Source: Trinickia dinghuensis (GTDB lineage: Bacteria > Pseudomonadota > Gammaproteobacteria > Burkholderiales > Burkholderiaceae). From it: 64,000 bases of DNA. Below are positions 27,443-36,439 of the stretch, piece by piece. Where the stretch lies: the NCBI RefSeq assembly GCF_003367175.1, contig NZ_QRGA01000003.1, forward strand, positions 681 to 64,680. Reading direction: 5' to 3'. The position numbers and the translations under genes were made by a program. How positions within the stretch are numbered: position 1 is the stretch's first letter; every line of letters begins with the position of its first letter. The notes beneath the pieces are model-generated. The model did no database searches, was not told the DNA's origin, and was given only the letters and a program-made list of their open reading frames with translations.

Positions 27443-29034
27443 TCAAACCGTTCAAGTCGATCGAATCGGCCGCAACGGCGACGCATAACTGGCGCCGCCG
27501 CCAAGTGCTGCGCGCGGGCGCATCGACGATCATCCTCGGGCTCGCGTCGTCGCTCGCGCTCCCGCGCCTGGCGTTTGCCAGTTCCGTGCTCGGCGTGCGC
27601 GTGTGGCCCGCGCGCGACTACACACGCGTGACGATCGAATCGGATCAGCCGCTGGAGACGACCCAGCAACTGCTGCAAGGCCCCGATCGCCTCGTCGTCG
27701 ATCTGAACGGCCTCGATCTCGATCAGGCGCTGCGCGATCTCGTCTCGAAGATCACGCCGAACGATCCGCAGATCAAGACCGTGCGCGTCGGCCAATACCA
27801 GCCGCATGTGGTGCGCCTCGTGTTCGACCTGAAAGACTCGGTCAAGCCGCAGGTGTTTTCTCTGCCGCCGGTGGGCAGCTATCGCTACCGGCTCGTCCTC
27901 GACCTGTATCCGAGCGTCGCGCCGGATCCGCTGATGGAGTTGCTGGCCGAAACCGAGCGCAAGGAAAAGCGCCTGGATGACAGCGCGCGCAGCGACGACG
28001 CGCTGCAAAACGCACCCGCGCCGCTCGCGGGGCCGGATGCGGGGCCTGCTTCGCCGCCCGCCGCACCCGACAACAGCGACGCGTTTTTCGAGCACTACGC
28101 GCAGAACACGCCGCCGGGAGCACCGGGCTCGCCGAGTGCGCCGGCTTCGCCTGGGGCTGGAGCCGGCGCCGCGCACAAGGCGCCGAAGCCGCCCACTGGC
28201 CCGCAGGCGCTCGCCCAGCGCAAGAACTCGCCCGACAAGAGCCCCGGCGCCACGGACGACGGCCTTGCCAACAATGGCGATGCCGACGCCTATGCGTTCA
28301 CGACGCCCAAGTCCGGCAAGACCGTGCGCCTGCTGACGGTCGCGATCGATCCGGGGCACGGCGGCGAGGATCCGGGCGCGATCGGCAGCGCCGGCACCTA
28401 CGAGAAGCACATCGCGCTCGATGTCGCCAAGAAACTGCGCGCGCTGATCGATGCGCAGCCGAACATGCGGTCGATGATGACGCGCGACGCCGACTTCTTC
28501 GTGCCCTTGAACGTGCGCGTGCAAAAGGCGCGGCGCGTCGGCGCCGATCTGTTCGTATCGGTCCACGCCGATGCCTTCACGACGCCCGAGGCACGCGGTT
28601 CGTCGGTCTTCGCGCTGTCCGAGCACGGTGCGACGAGCGCCGCGGCGCGCTGGATGGCCAATAAGGAGAATTCATCGGATCTGATCGGCGGCATCAACGT
28701 GAAAACGCAGGACGAATCGGTCAACCGCGCGCTGTTCGACATGTCGACGACGGCGCAAATCCGCGACTCGCTGCGCTACGGCTCGTTCGTGCTCAAGGAA
28801 GTCGGCGAGATCAACAAGCTGCACAAAGGCTCGGTCGAGCAAGCCGGCTTTGCCGTGCTCAAGGCGCCCGACATTCCTTCGATCCTCGTGGAAACCGCTT
28901 TCATCAGCAACCCCGAGGAAGAAAAGAAGCTGAACGACGACAGCTATCGCGCCGAAATGGCGAACGCGATCCTCAAAGGCATCAAGCGCTACTTCGCGGC
29001 GAACCCGCCGCTCTCCAAGAATCGCATGGCGTGA
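27424..29034 (+). CDS. amiC: N-acetylmuramoyl-L-alanine amidase (AmiC type)
   Basis: This 536-residue periplasmic amidase splits septal peptidoglycan between MurNAc and L-Ala. A Tat-like signal (RRRQVL, 24-29, then a hydrophobic stretch to about 53) targets export. The AMIN domain (about 56-165) localises it to the septum. A Pro/Ala/Gly linker (about 195-295) is unusually long. The Amidase_3 domain follows with zinc ligands His312 (DPGHGGEDPG), Glu327 (TYEKHIALD) and His381 (VSVHADAF), and the catalytic Glu in ILVETAFISN. An alternative start is the ATG at 27436. Confidence 0.95.
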   Translation: MSRKMLIKPFKSIESAATATHNWRRRQVLRAGASTIILGLASSLALPRLAFASSVLGVRVWPARDYTRVTIESDQPLETTQQLLQGPDRLVVDLNGLDLDQALRDLVSKITPNDPQIKTVRVGQYQPHVVRLVFDLKDSVKPQVFSLPPVGSYRYRLVLDLYPSVAPDPLMELLAETERKEKRLDDSARSDDALQNAPAPLAGPDAGPASPPAAPDNSDAFFEHYAQNTPPGAPGSPSAPASPGAGAGAAHKAPKPPTGPQALAQRKNSPDKSPGATDDGLANNGDADAYAFTTPKSGKTVRLLTVAIDPGHGGEDPGAIGSAGTYEKHIALDVAKKLRALIDAQPNMRSMMTRDADFFVPLNVRVQKARRVGADLFVSVHADAFTTPEARGSSVFALSEHGATSAAARWMANKENSSDLIGGINVKTQDESVNRALFDMSTTAQIRDSLRYGSFVLKEVGEINKLHKGSVEQAGFAVLKAPDIPSILVETAFISNPEEEKKLNDDSYRAEMANAILKGIKRYFAANPPLSKNRMA

Positions 29035-29058
29035 TACCGGCGCCGGGTGCGCGCGAGC

Positions 29059-29078
29059 CCGGCGGCGCAGGCCGCCGG
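29059..29078. terminator. GC hairpin after amiC
   Basis: CCGGCGGC and GCCGCCGG form a perfect 8-bp stem with a GCAG loop, 24 bp after the amiC stop. There is no T-run, so termination strength is uncertain. Confidence 0.4.
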
Positions 29079-29159
29079 CCCTGCGCGCGCCGCGCGGCCG
29101 GATCGATGCGGCGAAGTACAATGGTCGGCCCAAGCCCCAAGTCCAGCAGGGAGTGCGCC

Positions 29160-30053
29160 GTGCCGACACCCGTCAAAGCCATCCTCAAGCCGACGCTGCG
29201 CGACATCGGCAGCCTCTCGGTGCGTCGCGTGCTGCCCGCGCTCGCGGCTCGCCTCGTCGGCCCGTTCATCTTCTTCGACCACATGGGGCCCGCGCGCTAC
29301 GCGCCGGACACAGGGGTCGACGTGCGGCCGCATCCGCATATCGGCCTCGCCACGGTCACCTATCTGTTCGAAGGCGCCATGCTTCATCGCGACAGCATCG
29401 GCTCCGTGCAGCGCATCACGCCCGGCGACGTCAATTGGATGACGGCCGGCCGCGGCATCGTCCACTCCGAGCGCACGCCGGACGAGGAGCGGCGCCGGGG
29501 CCAGACGATGCACGGCATCCAAACGTGGGTAGCGTTGCCGCTCGCGCACGAAGCCGACGAACCGTCGTTCGAGCACCATGCGGCCGCGACGCTGCCGCAG
29601 ATCGAACGCAACGGCGTCACGCTGACCGTCATCGCCGGCAGTGCGTTCGGCTCGCAGGCGCCGACGCGCACCTACTCGCCGACCCTCTACGTGGCGGCGA
29701 ACTTTGCCCCGGACGGGGCGCTCGCGCTCGAGCCCGAGCATGAGGAGCGCGGGGTCTATCTCGTCGACGGCGATCTCGCGATCGACGGCGAGCCGCTCGA
29801 CCCTTTCCACATGGCCGTGCTCGCGCAGGGCGAGACGGTGACGCTATCGAGCCGCGCCGGCGCGACCGTCATGCTGCTCGGCGGCGCGAAACTCGACGGC
29901 GAGCGCTTCATCGAATGGAATTTCGTGGCGAGTTCGCGCGAAAAGATCGCGCAAGCCAAAGCGGCGTGGACCGGCCAGACCATGGGCAAGGTACCCGGCG
30001 AGACGGAATGGATTGCGCTGCCCGAACGCGGGGCGCCGCCGCCGAAAGGTTGA
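29160..30053 (+). CDS. Pirin family protein
   Basis: The 297-residue bicupin has the pirin signatures LVGPFIFFDHMGP, RPHPHIGLATVTYLFEG and VNWMTAGRGIVHSE, with the His and Glu ligands for one iron in the N-terminal cupin. Bacterial pirins include quercetinase-like enzymes and regulators of central metabolism; which applies is not visible. The start is GTG at 29160, set by AGGGAG at 29148-29153. The frame is open upstream but carries no family sequence. It is followed by the thioredoxin-like gene after 119 bp. Confidence 0.9.
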   Translation: MPTPVKAILKPTLRDIGSLSVRRVLPALAARLVGPFIFFDHMGPARYAPDTGVDVRPHPHIGLATVTYLFEGAMLHRDSIGSVQRITPGDVNWMTAGRGIVHSERTPDEERRRGQTMHGIQTWVALPLAHEADEPSFEHHAAATLPQIERNGVTLTVIAGSAFGSQAPTRTYSPTLYVAANFAPDGALALEPEHEERGVYLVDGDLAIDGEPLDPFHMAVLAQGETVTLSSRAGATVMLLGGAKLDGERFIEWNFVASSREKIAQAKAAWTGQTMGKVPGETEWIALPERGAPPPKG

Positions 30054-30105
30054 AATGGCGCGAGCCGCACCCATCTGCAGCACTGGCATCTGCTCGTCGA
30101 GTTCG

Positions 30106-30141
30106 AACCGTTCGTACGGTTTGCGCCGTTCGGACCGTTCG
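30106..30141. repeat. Inverted repeat and CCGTTCG direct repeats upstream of the thioredoxin gene
   Basis: AACCGT-TCGT-ACGGTT (30106-30121) is a perfect dyad. CCGTTCG occurs at 30108-30114, 30126-30132 and 30135-30141, so copies are spaced in multiples of 9 bp. It sits 32 bp before the thioredoxin-like start and may be an operator or slipped-strand repeat. Confidence 0.45.
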
Positions 30142-30172
30142 CAAGCAGCCCCCAGCCCACCATGAGGACGCG

Positions 30173-31021
30173 ATGAACACCACATTGGCCACTTTCGAAA
30201 AAGACGTGATCGACGCTTCCGCCCACGCGCCCGTCCTGGTCGATTTCTGGGCACCGTGGTGCGGCCCTTGCACCTCGCTCGGGCCGCTCCTCGAAAAGCT
30301 CGAGCACGAATACGCCGGCCGCTGGCGGCTCGTGAAAGTCAACGTCGACGAAGACCCGCAGCTTGCCGCGCATTTTCAGGTGCGCAGCATTCCGCACGTC
30401 GTCGCGTTCGCGGGCGGCCGTCCGGTCGATCAATTCACCGGCGTGCTGCCGGAGGGCCAACTGCGCGCGTTCATCGAGCGGCTCGTGCCGAACCCCGCCC
30501 AAGCCGAGCACCGCTCCGCGCTGCTCGCGCTCGACCAAGGCCAGCGCGGTGTCGCGCGCGATCACTTGCAGGCGGCGCTCGCGCTCGATCCCGGCTACGA
30601 CGAGGCGCGGCTCGATTTGATCGAACTGCTGCTCGACGAAGAGCAGGTCGAGGACGCGCGCCGCGAGGCCGAACTGCTTTCGCCGAAGATCACTCAGGGA
30701 ATCGACGCGCGCTACAACACGCTGAAGACGCGGCTGGACGCCCTCGACGCGGCCGCGGAACTGCCGCCGACCGATGCGCTCGAAGCGGCCGTGGCAAGCG
30801 ATCCGGGCAATCTGGAAGCGCGCTTCGACTTGGCCAGCGCGCTGATCGCGCGGCGTGCGTACGAGCCAGCGCTCGAGCACCTTCTGGAAATCGTCAAGCG
30901 CGATCGGGCGTTCCGCGACGACGTCGGCCGCAAGACGATGCTCTCCGTCTTCGACTTGGCGGCGCACCGCCCCGAACTCATCGCGCAGTGGCGCCGCAGG
31001 CTCAGCGCCTCGTTGAACTGA
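30173..31021 (+). CDS. CnoX-like thioredoxin-TPR protein
   Basis: This 282-residue cytoplasmic protein has a thioredoxin domain (1-105) with a full redox site, Cys30-Gly-Pro-Cys33 in FWAPWCGPC. Tetratricopeptide-like helices follow (about 110-275: HRSALLALDQGQRGVARDHL, FDLASALIARRAYEPALEHL). This is the architecture of CnoX/YbbN chaperedoxins, which protect proteins from oxidation and hand them to GroEL. Unlike E. coli YbbN, which lacks the first Cys, this one should be reductase-competent. The ATG at 30173 fits the domain boundary. Confidence 0.92.
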   Translation: MNTTLATFEKDVIDASAHAPVLVDFWAPWCGPCTSLGPLLEKLEHEYAGRWRLVKVNVDEDPQLAAHFQVRSIPHVVAFAGGRPVDQFTGVLPEGQLRAFIERLVPNPAQAEHRSALLALDQGQRGVARDHLQAALALDPGYDEARLDLIELLLDEEQVEDARREAELLSPKITQGIDARYNTLKTRLDALDAAAELPPTDALEAAVASDPGNLEARFDLASALIARRAYEPALEHLLEIVKRDRAFRDDVGRKTMLSVFDLAAHRPELIAQWRRRLSASLN

Positions 31022-31119
31022 CGCGCTGAGTCGCCGTACACCGGCGCGGCCGGCCCGGTTTTGCGCCGAGCGGGCCAGCCGGCATGCTCGGCGGCCGTGC
31101 CCGCGAACGAAGGCGCCGC

Positions 31120-31992
31120 TTAGCCCGCCACCTTGGCTAGGGCGCGCAGCACGTGCGCGGCGGCGGCAAAACCGAAGCTCGCCGTCACGCACACGCTCGA
31201 GCCGAATCCCGCGCAATTGAGCCCGACTGGCCCGGCATGCCCGGCGGACGTGTCCACGTGCTGAGCGACATCGTCGATATCGCACACGGCCGCCTCGGGA
31301 TAAATGAGCGGTTCGTCGGAATAGACGGCGCTCACCTTGAATTTGGCCTTGGGCCCTCGGGCAAATCCGTGCTGCTTGCGTAGCTGCGCGCGCACCTTCG
31401 AGAGCAGCGGATCTTGGATCGTCAGCGCCAGATCGTCGATCCGGATGCGCGTCGGGTCAAGCTGCCCGCCCGCTCCACCCACCGTGATGAGCGGCTGCCC
31501 CTGCTTCACGCACCAAGCGATGAGCGCCGTTTTCGTGCGCACGCTGTCGATTGCATCCACGACGTAGTCGAAGCCGCCGCCGAGCAGCGCATCGAAATTG
31601 TCCGGATCGACGAAATCCTCGATGCGGCGAACCTTGCACGCGCGATCGATCAGCGCGATGCGCTCGGCCATGGCGTCGACCTTCGGTTTTCCGTAGTTGC
31701 CGTCGAGCGCGTGGATCTGGCGGTTGGTATTGCTCTCCGCCACGTTGTCGAGATCGATCAGCGTCAGCTTGCCGACGGCGCTGCGCGCCAGCGCCTCGGC
31801 CACCCACGAGCCCACGCCGCCGATCCCGATCACGGCCACGTGCGCGCGCTCGAAGGCGGCAAGCGCGGCCGGGCCGTAAAGGCGGGCGATGCCGCCGAAC
31901 CGGCGTGCGCGGTCGGCGTCATGCGGGGCGTCGACGACGCTGAACTCGGGAGTAAGATCGGAATTGATCGCGGTGGCGCGAGGGCTGGACAT
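31120..31992 (-). CDS. tcdA: tRNA threonylcarbamoyladenosine dehydratase TcdA
   Basis: This 290-residue E1-like (ThiF-fold) enzyme uses ATP to cyclise t6A37 to ct6A in tRNA. The nucleotide loop is GIGGVGSW (56-63), followed by LIDLDNVAESNTNRQ, the DAIDSVRTKTAL motif and GGAGGQLDPT. The last part (GSSVCVTASFGFAAAAHVL) is the hydrophobic C-terminal helix typical of TcdA. ATG 31992 is chosen; the frame extends 8 residues upstream. With tsaE in the same window, two steps of the same tRNA modification are encoded here, but not as an operon. Confidence 0.93.
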   Translation of the reverse strand: MSSPRATAINSDLTPEFSVVDAPHDADRARRFGGIARLYGPAALAAFERAHVAVIGIGGVGSWVAEALARSAVGKLTLIDLDNVAESNTNRQIHALDGNYGKPKVDAMAERIALIDRACKVRRIEDFVDPDNFDALLGGGFDYVVDAIDSVRTKTALIAWCVKQGQPLITVGGAGGQLDPTRIRIDDLALTIQDPLLSKVRAQLRKQHGFARGPKAKFKVSAVYSDEPLIYPEAAVCDIDDVAQHVDTSAGHAGPVGLNCAGFGSSVCVTASFGFAAAAHVLRALAKVAG

Positions 31993-32092
31993 GATGCGTG
32001 CAAATCGTACGAGCAAGGCCTGTATTGTGCCTCATCGAAGCCGGACGAGCCGGCGGCGGCTTGCGGCAAAGGCTGCGGTCGCCGCGCCTGCG

Positions 32093-32119
32093 CGTTTCAC
32101 CCGTTTCACCGGTTTCCCC
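32093..32119. repeat. 9-bp tandem repeat between tcdA and pdxH
   Basis: CGTTTCACC is repeated exactly at 32093-32101 and 32102-32110, and degenerately (GGTTTCCCC) at 32111-32119. It lies between the divergent tcdA and pdxH starts. A TATACT (32168-32173) -10-like hexamer for pdxH follows. Confidence 0.5.
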
Positions 32120-32204
32120 GTTTGCAGCGCGGTGTCGCGACACCCGGCACGTTTTTCGCGGGTTGGCTATACTGACCCCGACTCTGTAGCGGTCGCATAA
32201 CAAT

Positions 32205-32843
32205 ATGACTACCCTCGCCGATCTCCGTAAAGACTACGCGCGCGGCTCGCTCGACGAAACGAGCGTCGACGCCGACCCGTTCCGCCAATTCGAAGCCTGG
32301 TTCAAGCAGGCCCAAGATGCGCGGCTGCCCGAACCGAATACGATGACGCTGGCCACCGTCGACGCGCGCGGCTATCCGTCGGCCCGGATCGTCCTGATCA
32401 AAGGCGTCGACGAGCGAGGCTTCGTCTTCTACACGAATTACGAAAGCCGTAAAGGGCTGGACTTGGCGGCCAATCCGCACGCAAGCCTTCTGTTCTATTG
32501 GATCGAGCTCGAGCGCCAGGTGCGCGTCGAAGGCACGGTGGTGAAGGCGAGCGCCGAAGAGAGCGACGCTTATTTCAATTCGCGACCGCTCGGCTCGCGA
32601 ATCGGCGCCTGGGCGTCGGATCAGAGCAAGCAAATCGAAAGCCGCGCGTTGCTGGAGGCCCGCGAGAAGTCGTTCGCCGAACGTTTCGGCGATCACCCGC
32701 CGCGCCCGCCCCACTGGGGCGGCTACCGCCTCGTGCCGGAAACGATCGAGTTCTGGCAGGGACGTCCCTCCCGGCTGCACGACCGAATTCTATACACACG
32801 CCAGAGCACCGAAGGCTGGCGCCTCTCGCGACTATCGCCCTGA
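32205..32843 (+). CDS. pdxH: Pyridoxine/pyridoxamine 5'-phosphate oxidase
   Basis: This 212-residue FMN enzyme forms pyridoxal 5'-phosphate. Family motifs are [46 protein letters not shown], RSRxK-like [31 protein letters not shown], and the ending [11 protein letters not shown]...[11 protein letters not shown] and PLP contacts are all in place. It is a single gene, followed by a very strong hairpin. Confidence 0.98.
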   Translation: MTTLADLRKDYARGSLDETSVDADPFRQFEAWFKQAQDARLPEPNTMTLATVDARGYPSARIVLIKGVDERGFVFYTNYESRKGLDLAANPHASLLFYWIELERQVRVEGTVVKASAEESDAYFNSRPLGSRIGAWASDQSKQIESRALLEAREKSFAERFGDHPPRPPHWGGYRLVPETIEFWQGRPSRLHDRILYTRQSTEGWRLSRLSP

Positions 32844-32923
32844 CGGCGGGCTGACGCGCCGCGCGCGCCGGCCCGATTGCCCGCCCACGAGAGCGGGCGG
32901 CTCCGCCGTCTGTGCAAGAACAC

Positions 32924-32955
32924 GCCATCCGCGGCTCGCCCGAGCCGCGGATGGC
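32924..32955. terminator. Long hairpin between pdxH and cfa
   Basis: GCCATCCGCGGCTC (32924-32937) pairs perfectly with GAGCCGCGGATGGC (32942-32955) around a GCCC loop, a 14-bp stem. A second hairpin, CCGCCC with GGGCGG, precedes it near 32881-32900. Only a broken T-rich tract follows. Confidence 0.75.
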
Positions 32956-32999
32956 CGCTTTGCTCTGCTTTGCATTTTCAACGTACACGGAGAAAACGC

Positions 33000-34214
33000 A
33001 TGTTCTGGGAGAAAAAGCTGGCGCAGTGGGTGGACGACGTGCGCAATAAAACGAACTTGCCGGCACGCCTCGTCTTATGGAATGGACAGCAGCTCGACTT
33101 CGGCAGCTTCGCCGCGCCGCAGGTCACGCTCAAGGTCAACTCGGCTTCGGCGCTGCCGCTGCTGCTCGAACCGAGTCTGGACAATCTCGGCGAAGCCTAT
33201 GTCGAGGGCAAGATCGACATCGAGGGCAAGCTCTCCGACATCATCAACGTCGGCTACTCGCTCGCCATGAATACCGTGACGAGCGCCGGCAAGCTCGCCC
33301 GCGTGCGGCGCTACTTCAACCACACGAAAACGTCGGACAAAAAGGCGATCCAATATCACTACGACGTCTCGAACGAGTTCTACCAGCTCTGGCTCGACGA
33401 GAACATGGTCTATTCGTGTGCCTATTTCGAAAACGGCGATGAAGACATCGGTGCGGCGCAGCTCAAGAAGATCGACCACATTCTGAGAAAAATTCAATTG
33501 CAGCCCGGCCAGCGCCTGCTGGACATCGGCTGCGGCTGGGGCGCACTCGTGCTGCGGGCGGCCAGCAAGTTCGGTGCGCACTGCGTCGGCGTCACGCTTT
33601 CGCAAAACCAGTTCGATCTCGCCACCGAGCGCGTGAAAGCGGCCGGGCTGGCCGATAAGATCGAGATCCGCTTGCAAGACTATCGCGAGATCGAAGGGCA
33701 GTTCGACCGCATCACGAGCGTCGGGATGTTCGAGCACGTGGGGCGCAAGAATCTGCCCATGTATTTCGGCAAGATCCGCGAACTGCTTGCCGAGGACGGC
33801 ATCGCGATGAACCACGGCATCACGTCGACCGACTACGACAGCGGCGAAACGGCGCTCGGCGGCGGCGAGTTCATCGATCGGTACGTGTTCCCCGACGGCG
33901 AGCTGCCGCACATCAGCCTCGCGCTCGAATCGATGCAGCGCGGCGGGCTCGAACCGGTCGACATTGAAAGCTTGCGCCGCCATTACGCGCACACGCTGGA
34001 GATCTGGACCGAGAGATTCGAAACGCACGCCGAGAAGCTGAAAACGCTCGTCGACGACGAGAAGTTCCGCATCTGGCGCCTCTATCTGGCCGGCTGCTCT
34101 TATGCGTTCGAGCACGACGACGTTTCGCTGTTCCAGATAGTGTGCCGCCGAGCCGGCCGCAGCGCGCAGACGTTGCCTTGGTCGCGTCGCTACATGTACG
34201 ATCGGCCGCTCTAG
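33000..34214 (+). CDS. cfa: Cyclopropane-fatty-acyl-phospholipid synthase
   Basis: The 404-residue enzyme adds a methylene from S-adenosylmethionine across cis double bonds of membrane phospholipid acyl chains. An N-terminal lipid-binding domain (about 1-105) precedes the methyltransferase core. The core shows HYDVSNEFYQLWLDENMVYSC-type sequence from residue 120, the SAM loop DIGCGWG (175-181), and SVGMFEHVG. The C-terminal Cys and Tyr (LAGCSYAFEHDDVSLFQ) are conserved. The ATG at 33000 follows CGGAGAAAACGC. It usually responds to stationary phase and acid stress; nothing in the sequence confirms that here. Confidence 0.95.
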   Translation: MFWEKKLAQWVDDVRNKTNLPARLVLWNGQQLDFGSFAAPQVTLKVNSASALPLLLEPSLDNLGEAYVEGKIDIEGKLSDIINVGYSLAMNTVTSAGKLARVRRYFNHTKTSDKKAIQYHYDVSNEFYQLWLDENMVYSCAYFENGDEDIGAAQLKKIDHILRKIQLQPGQRLLDIGCGWGALVLRAASKFGAHCVGVTLSQNQFDLATERVKAAGLADKIEIRLQDYREIEGQFDRITSVGMFEHVGRKNLPMYFGKIRELLAEDGIAMNHGITSTDYDSGETALGGGEFIDRYVFPDGELPHISLALESMQRGGLEPVDIESLRRHYAHTLEIWTERFETHAEKLKTLVDDEKFRIWRLYLAGCSYAFEHDDVSLFQIVCRRAGRSAQTLPWSRRYMYDRPL

Positions 34215-34231
34215 CGCATAGCGCTCACTCG

Positions 34232-34260
34232 GCCCTCGGCGGAAAAGCCGGCGAGGGCCC
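34232..34260. terminator. Hairpin between cfa and the DUF72 gene
   Basis: GGCCCTCG (34232-34239) pairs perfectly with CGAGGGCC (34253-34260). It ends 7 bases before the next ATG, where a ribosome-binding site would be expected. It may end cfa transcription or restrict translation of the DUF72 gene. Confidence 0.5.
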
Positions 34261-34267
34261 GGATTCG

Positions 34268-35488
34268 ATGTCAGCAAGCAAAGACAGCAGAGACAGCAAA
34301 GACGATTCGCAATTCGATCTGTTCGGCGGGATGGACGCCGGATTGCCGCAGCCGGCGTCCGGCGAAGCCGGACCGGACAGCCCCGACCGCCCGGCTGCCG
34401 CCGCCGAACCCGCCCCGACCGCAGAGCCGAAACGCGGCCGCCGCGCGCGGGCCGTGCTCGCCGCGACGCCCTCTCCCGACGTGCTCGATTGGGCGCAAGC
34501 GCTGCCGCCGCATGTGCATCTGGGCACCTCGTCGTGGTCGTTCCCGGGCTGGGAAGGAATCGTCTACGGCGAGGCCTACAGCGACTCCAAGCTCGCGCGC
34601 GACGGTCTCGCCGCCTATGGCGCGCATCCGCTGCTGCGCACGGTCAGCATCGACCGCTCGTTTTACGCGCCGCTTTCCGTGGCCGATTATCTGCGCTATG
34701 CACAGCAGGTTCCCGACGGCTTCCGCTTCGTGGTGAAAGCGCCGGCCTCGGTAACGGATGCGACGCTGCGCGCCGAACGCGGCGAACCGATCGCCGAAAA
34801 CCCCTGCTTTCTCGATGCGCGGCTGGCCACCGACGAATTCGTCACGCCATGCCTCGAAGGGCTAGGCGCCAAGGCCGGTTCGCTCGTCTTCCAATTTCCG
34901 CCGCTGCCGGATCGCATCCTTGCCGATCCGATCGCGTTCGTCGAACGGCTCGGCGCATTTTTCGATGCGCTACCGCGGCTGCCGGCGTCCGGCCCGCATG
35001 CCGGCGAGGCAACGAGCCCCTCGGCGGCGCCCTGCTATGCATTGGAAATTCGCGATGCCTGCCTGCTGACCCCGCGGCTCATCCGCATGTTGCGCGAGCG
35101 CGGCGTGCGCTACTGCGTGGGACTGCATGCGCGCATGCCCGACCCGCTGCGCCAAGCGGCCGCGCTCGCGCTGCTCGATGGGGACACGCCATGCGGCCCG
35201 CTCATCGTGCGCTGGAGCTTGCACGGCGGGTTCAAGTACGAGCAGGCGAAAGCGAAATACGAGCCGTTCAATCGGCTCGTCGACGAAGACCCGGCAACGC
35301 GTTCGGCACTTGCGGAACTGGCCGCGCGCTACGCGATCGCGGGTCAACCGGTGTTGATCGTGGCCAACAACAAAGCGGAAGGGTCGGCGCCGCTGACGTG
35401 CGCAGGCCTGGCGCGCGAGATCGCCGCCGCCTGCGCCCGGCTGCGGGAAGAGCCGCCGGCGGACGGCGCGCCCGCAGCCGCAGCATGA
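34268..35488 (+). CDS. DUF72 family protein
   Basis: The 406-residue protein has the DUF72/YecE TIM-barrel-like fold (VHLGTSSWSFPGWEGIVYG, FRFVVKAPASVTD, GSLVFQFPPL, YALEIRD, LIVRWSLHGGFKYEQAKAKY). Function is not established. A polar, charged N-terminal extension of about 70 residues begins with a Ser-Lys-Asp repeat (encoded by near-repeats of GACAGCAAA) and is probably disordered. The ATG at 34268 is chosen over the longer frame that overlaps cfa. No clear ribosome-binding site precedes it; a hairpin occupies that position. Confidence 0.88.
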   Translation: MSASKDSRDSKDDSQFDLFGGMDAGLPQPASGEAGPDSPDRPAAAAEPAPTAEPKRGRRARAVLAATPSPDVLDWAQALPPHVHLGTSSWSFPGWEGIVYGEAYSDSKLARDGLAAYGAHPLLRTVSIDRSFYAPLSVADYLRYAQQVPDGFRFVVKAPASVTDATLRAERGEPIAENPCFLDARLATDEFVTPCLEGLGAKAGSLVFQFPPLPDRILADPIAFVERLGAFFDALPRLPASGPHAGEATSPSAAPCYALEIRDACLLTPRLIRMLRERGVRYCVGLHARMPDPLRQAAALALLDGDTPCGPLIVRWSLHGGFKYEQAKAKYEPFNRLVDEDPATRSALAELAARYAIAGQPVLIVANNKAEGSAPLTCAGLAREIAAACARLREEPPADGAPAAAA

Positions 35489-35539
35489 CCTCTCGCCGCC
35501 CGCACTCGGTCGAAGCGGCCTGCGCCGGGGCGAAGCGCC

Positions 35540-35598
<59 letters not shown>

Positions 35599-35602
<4 letters not shown>

Positions 35603-36153
35603 GCCGCGCCCGGCCGCATCCAACTGGCGAACTTGGCGCGGAACTTCGCGACTTTCGGCGCGACGACGAACGTGCAATAGCCCTGCTCGGGATGCTGGGC
35701 GAAATACCGCTGATGATAGGCCTCGGCCGGCCAGTAATTGCCGCCCAGCGGCTCGATTTTCGTCACGATCGGCGCGCCGAACACATCGTCGCGCTCGAGT
35801 TCGCGAATCGACTCGAGGGCAATCTCGCGCTGGCGGTCGCTATCCGTGAAGATCACCGATCGGTATTGATCGCCGACGTCGTTGCCCTGCCGATTGAGCT
35901 GGGTCGGATCGTGGATCGAAAAGAAAATCTTCAAGACCTCGTGGTAGCTGATGCGGGTCGGGTCGAATTCGACTTTCACGACCTCGGCGTGGCCAGTGCC
36001 GCCGTCGCAGACTTGCTCGTAAGTCGGCCGCTCGAGCGTTCCGCCCGCGTAGCCCGATTCGACGCTCGTCACACCCTCGACGTCGAGATAAACGGCTTCG
36101 AGACACCAGAAGCACCCGCCGCCCAGCATGGCGGTTTCGGTTGTCTGACTCAT
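35599..36153 (-). CDS. msrA: Peptide methionine sulfoxide reductase MsrA
   Basis: This 184-residue enzyme reduces methionine-S-sulfoxide in proteins. The catalytic cysteine is Cys14 in GGCFWC, and the SGYAGGTLERPTYEQVCDGGTGHAEVV-type region starts at about residue 37. Length is that of a single-domain MsrA; no MsrB is fused. ATG 36153 is preceded by GAGGAG at 36164-36169. The frame runs 38 residues further upstream without family match. Its stop codon lies at the edge of the CTAG repeat. Confidence 0.96.
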
Positions 36154-36439
36154 GGCTTTCGCTCTCCTCATTCGTGCGCGGTTTCCAGCGGTGCACCCTC
36201 TCGCGCGCATGGCGCCCCGAGAGACAAGCTTAGTGCGTTTTACGACAACATGTGAGCCCATGCACATTCCGCGCCGGCCGATATTGTCGGAGCCGCGCGC
36301 GGCAGTATCGCCGATTCAATTAAAATCTCCACTACTCGACCACTTACGTCACCGTTTTGACTTTGGATTCATTCTTTTCGCCCGTTCCCTTGCCCGCGCG
36401 GCCCGCGTCCGCCCAGCAACCTGGCGGCGCCACGGCACG

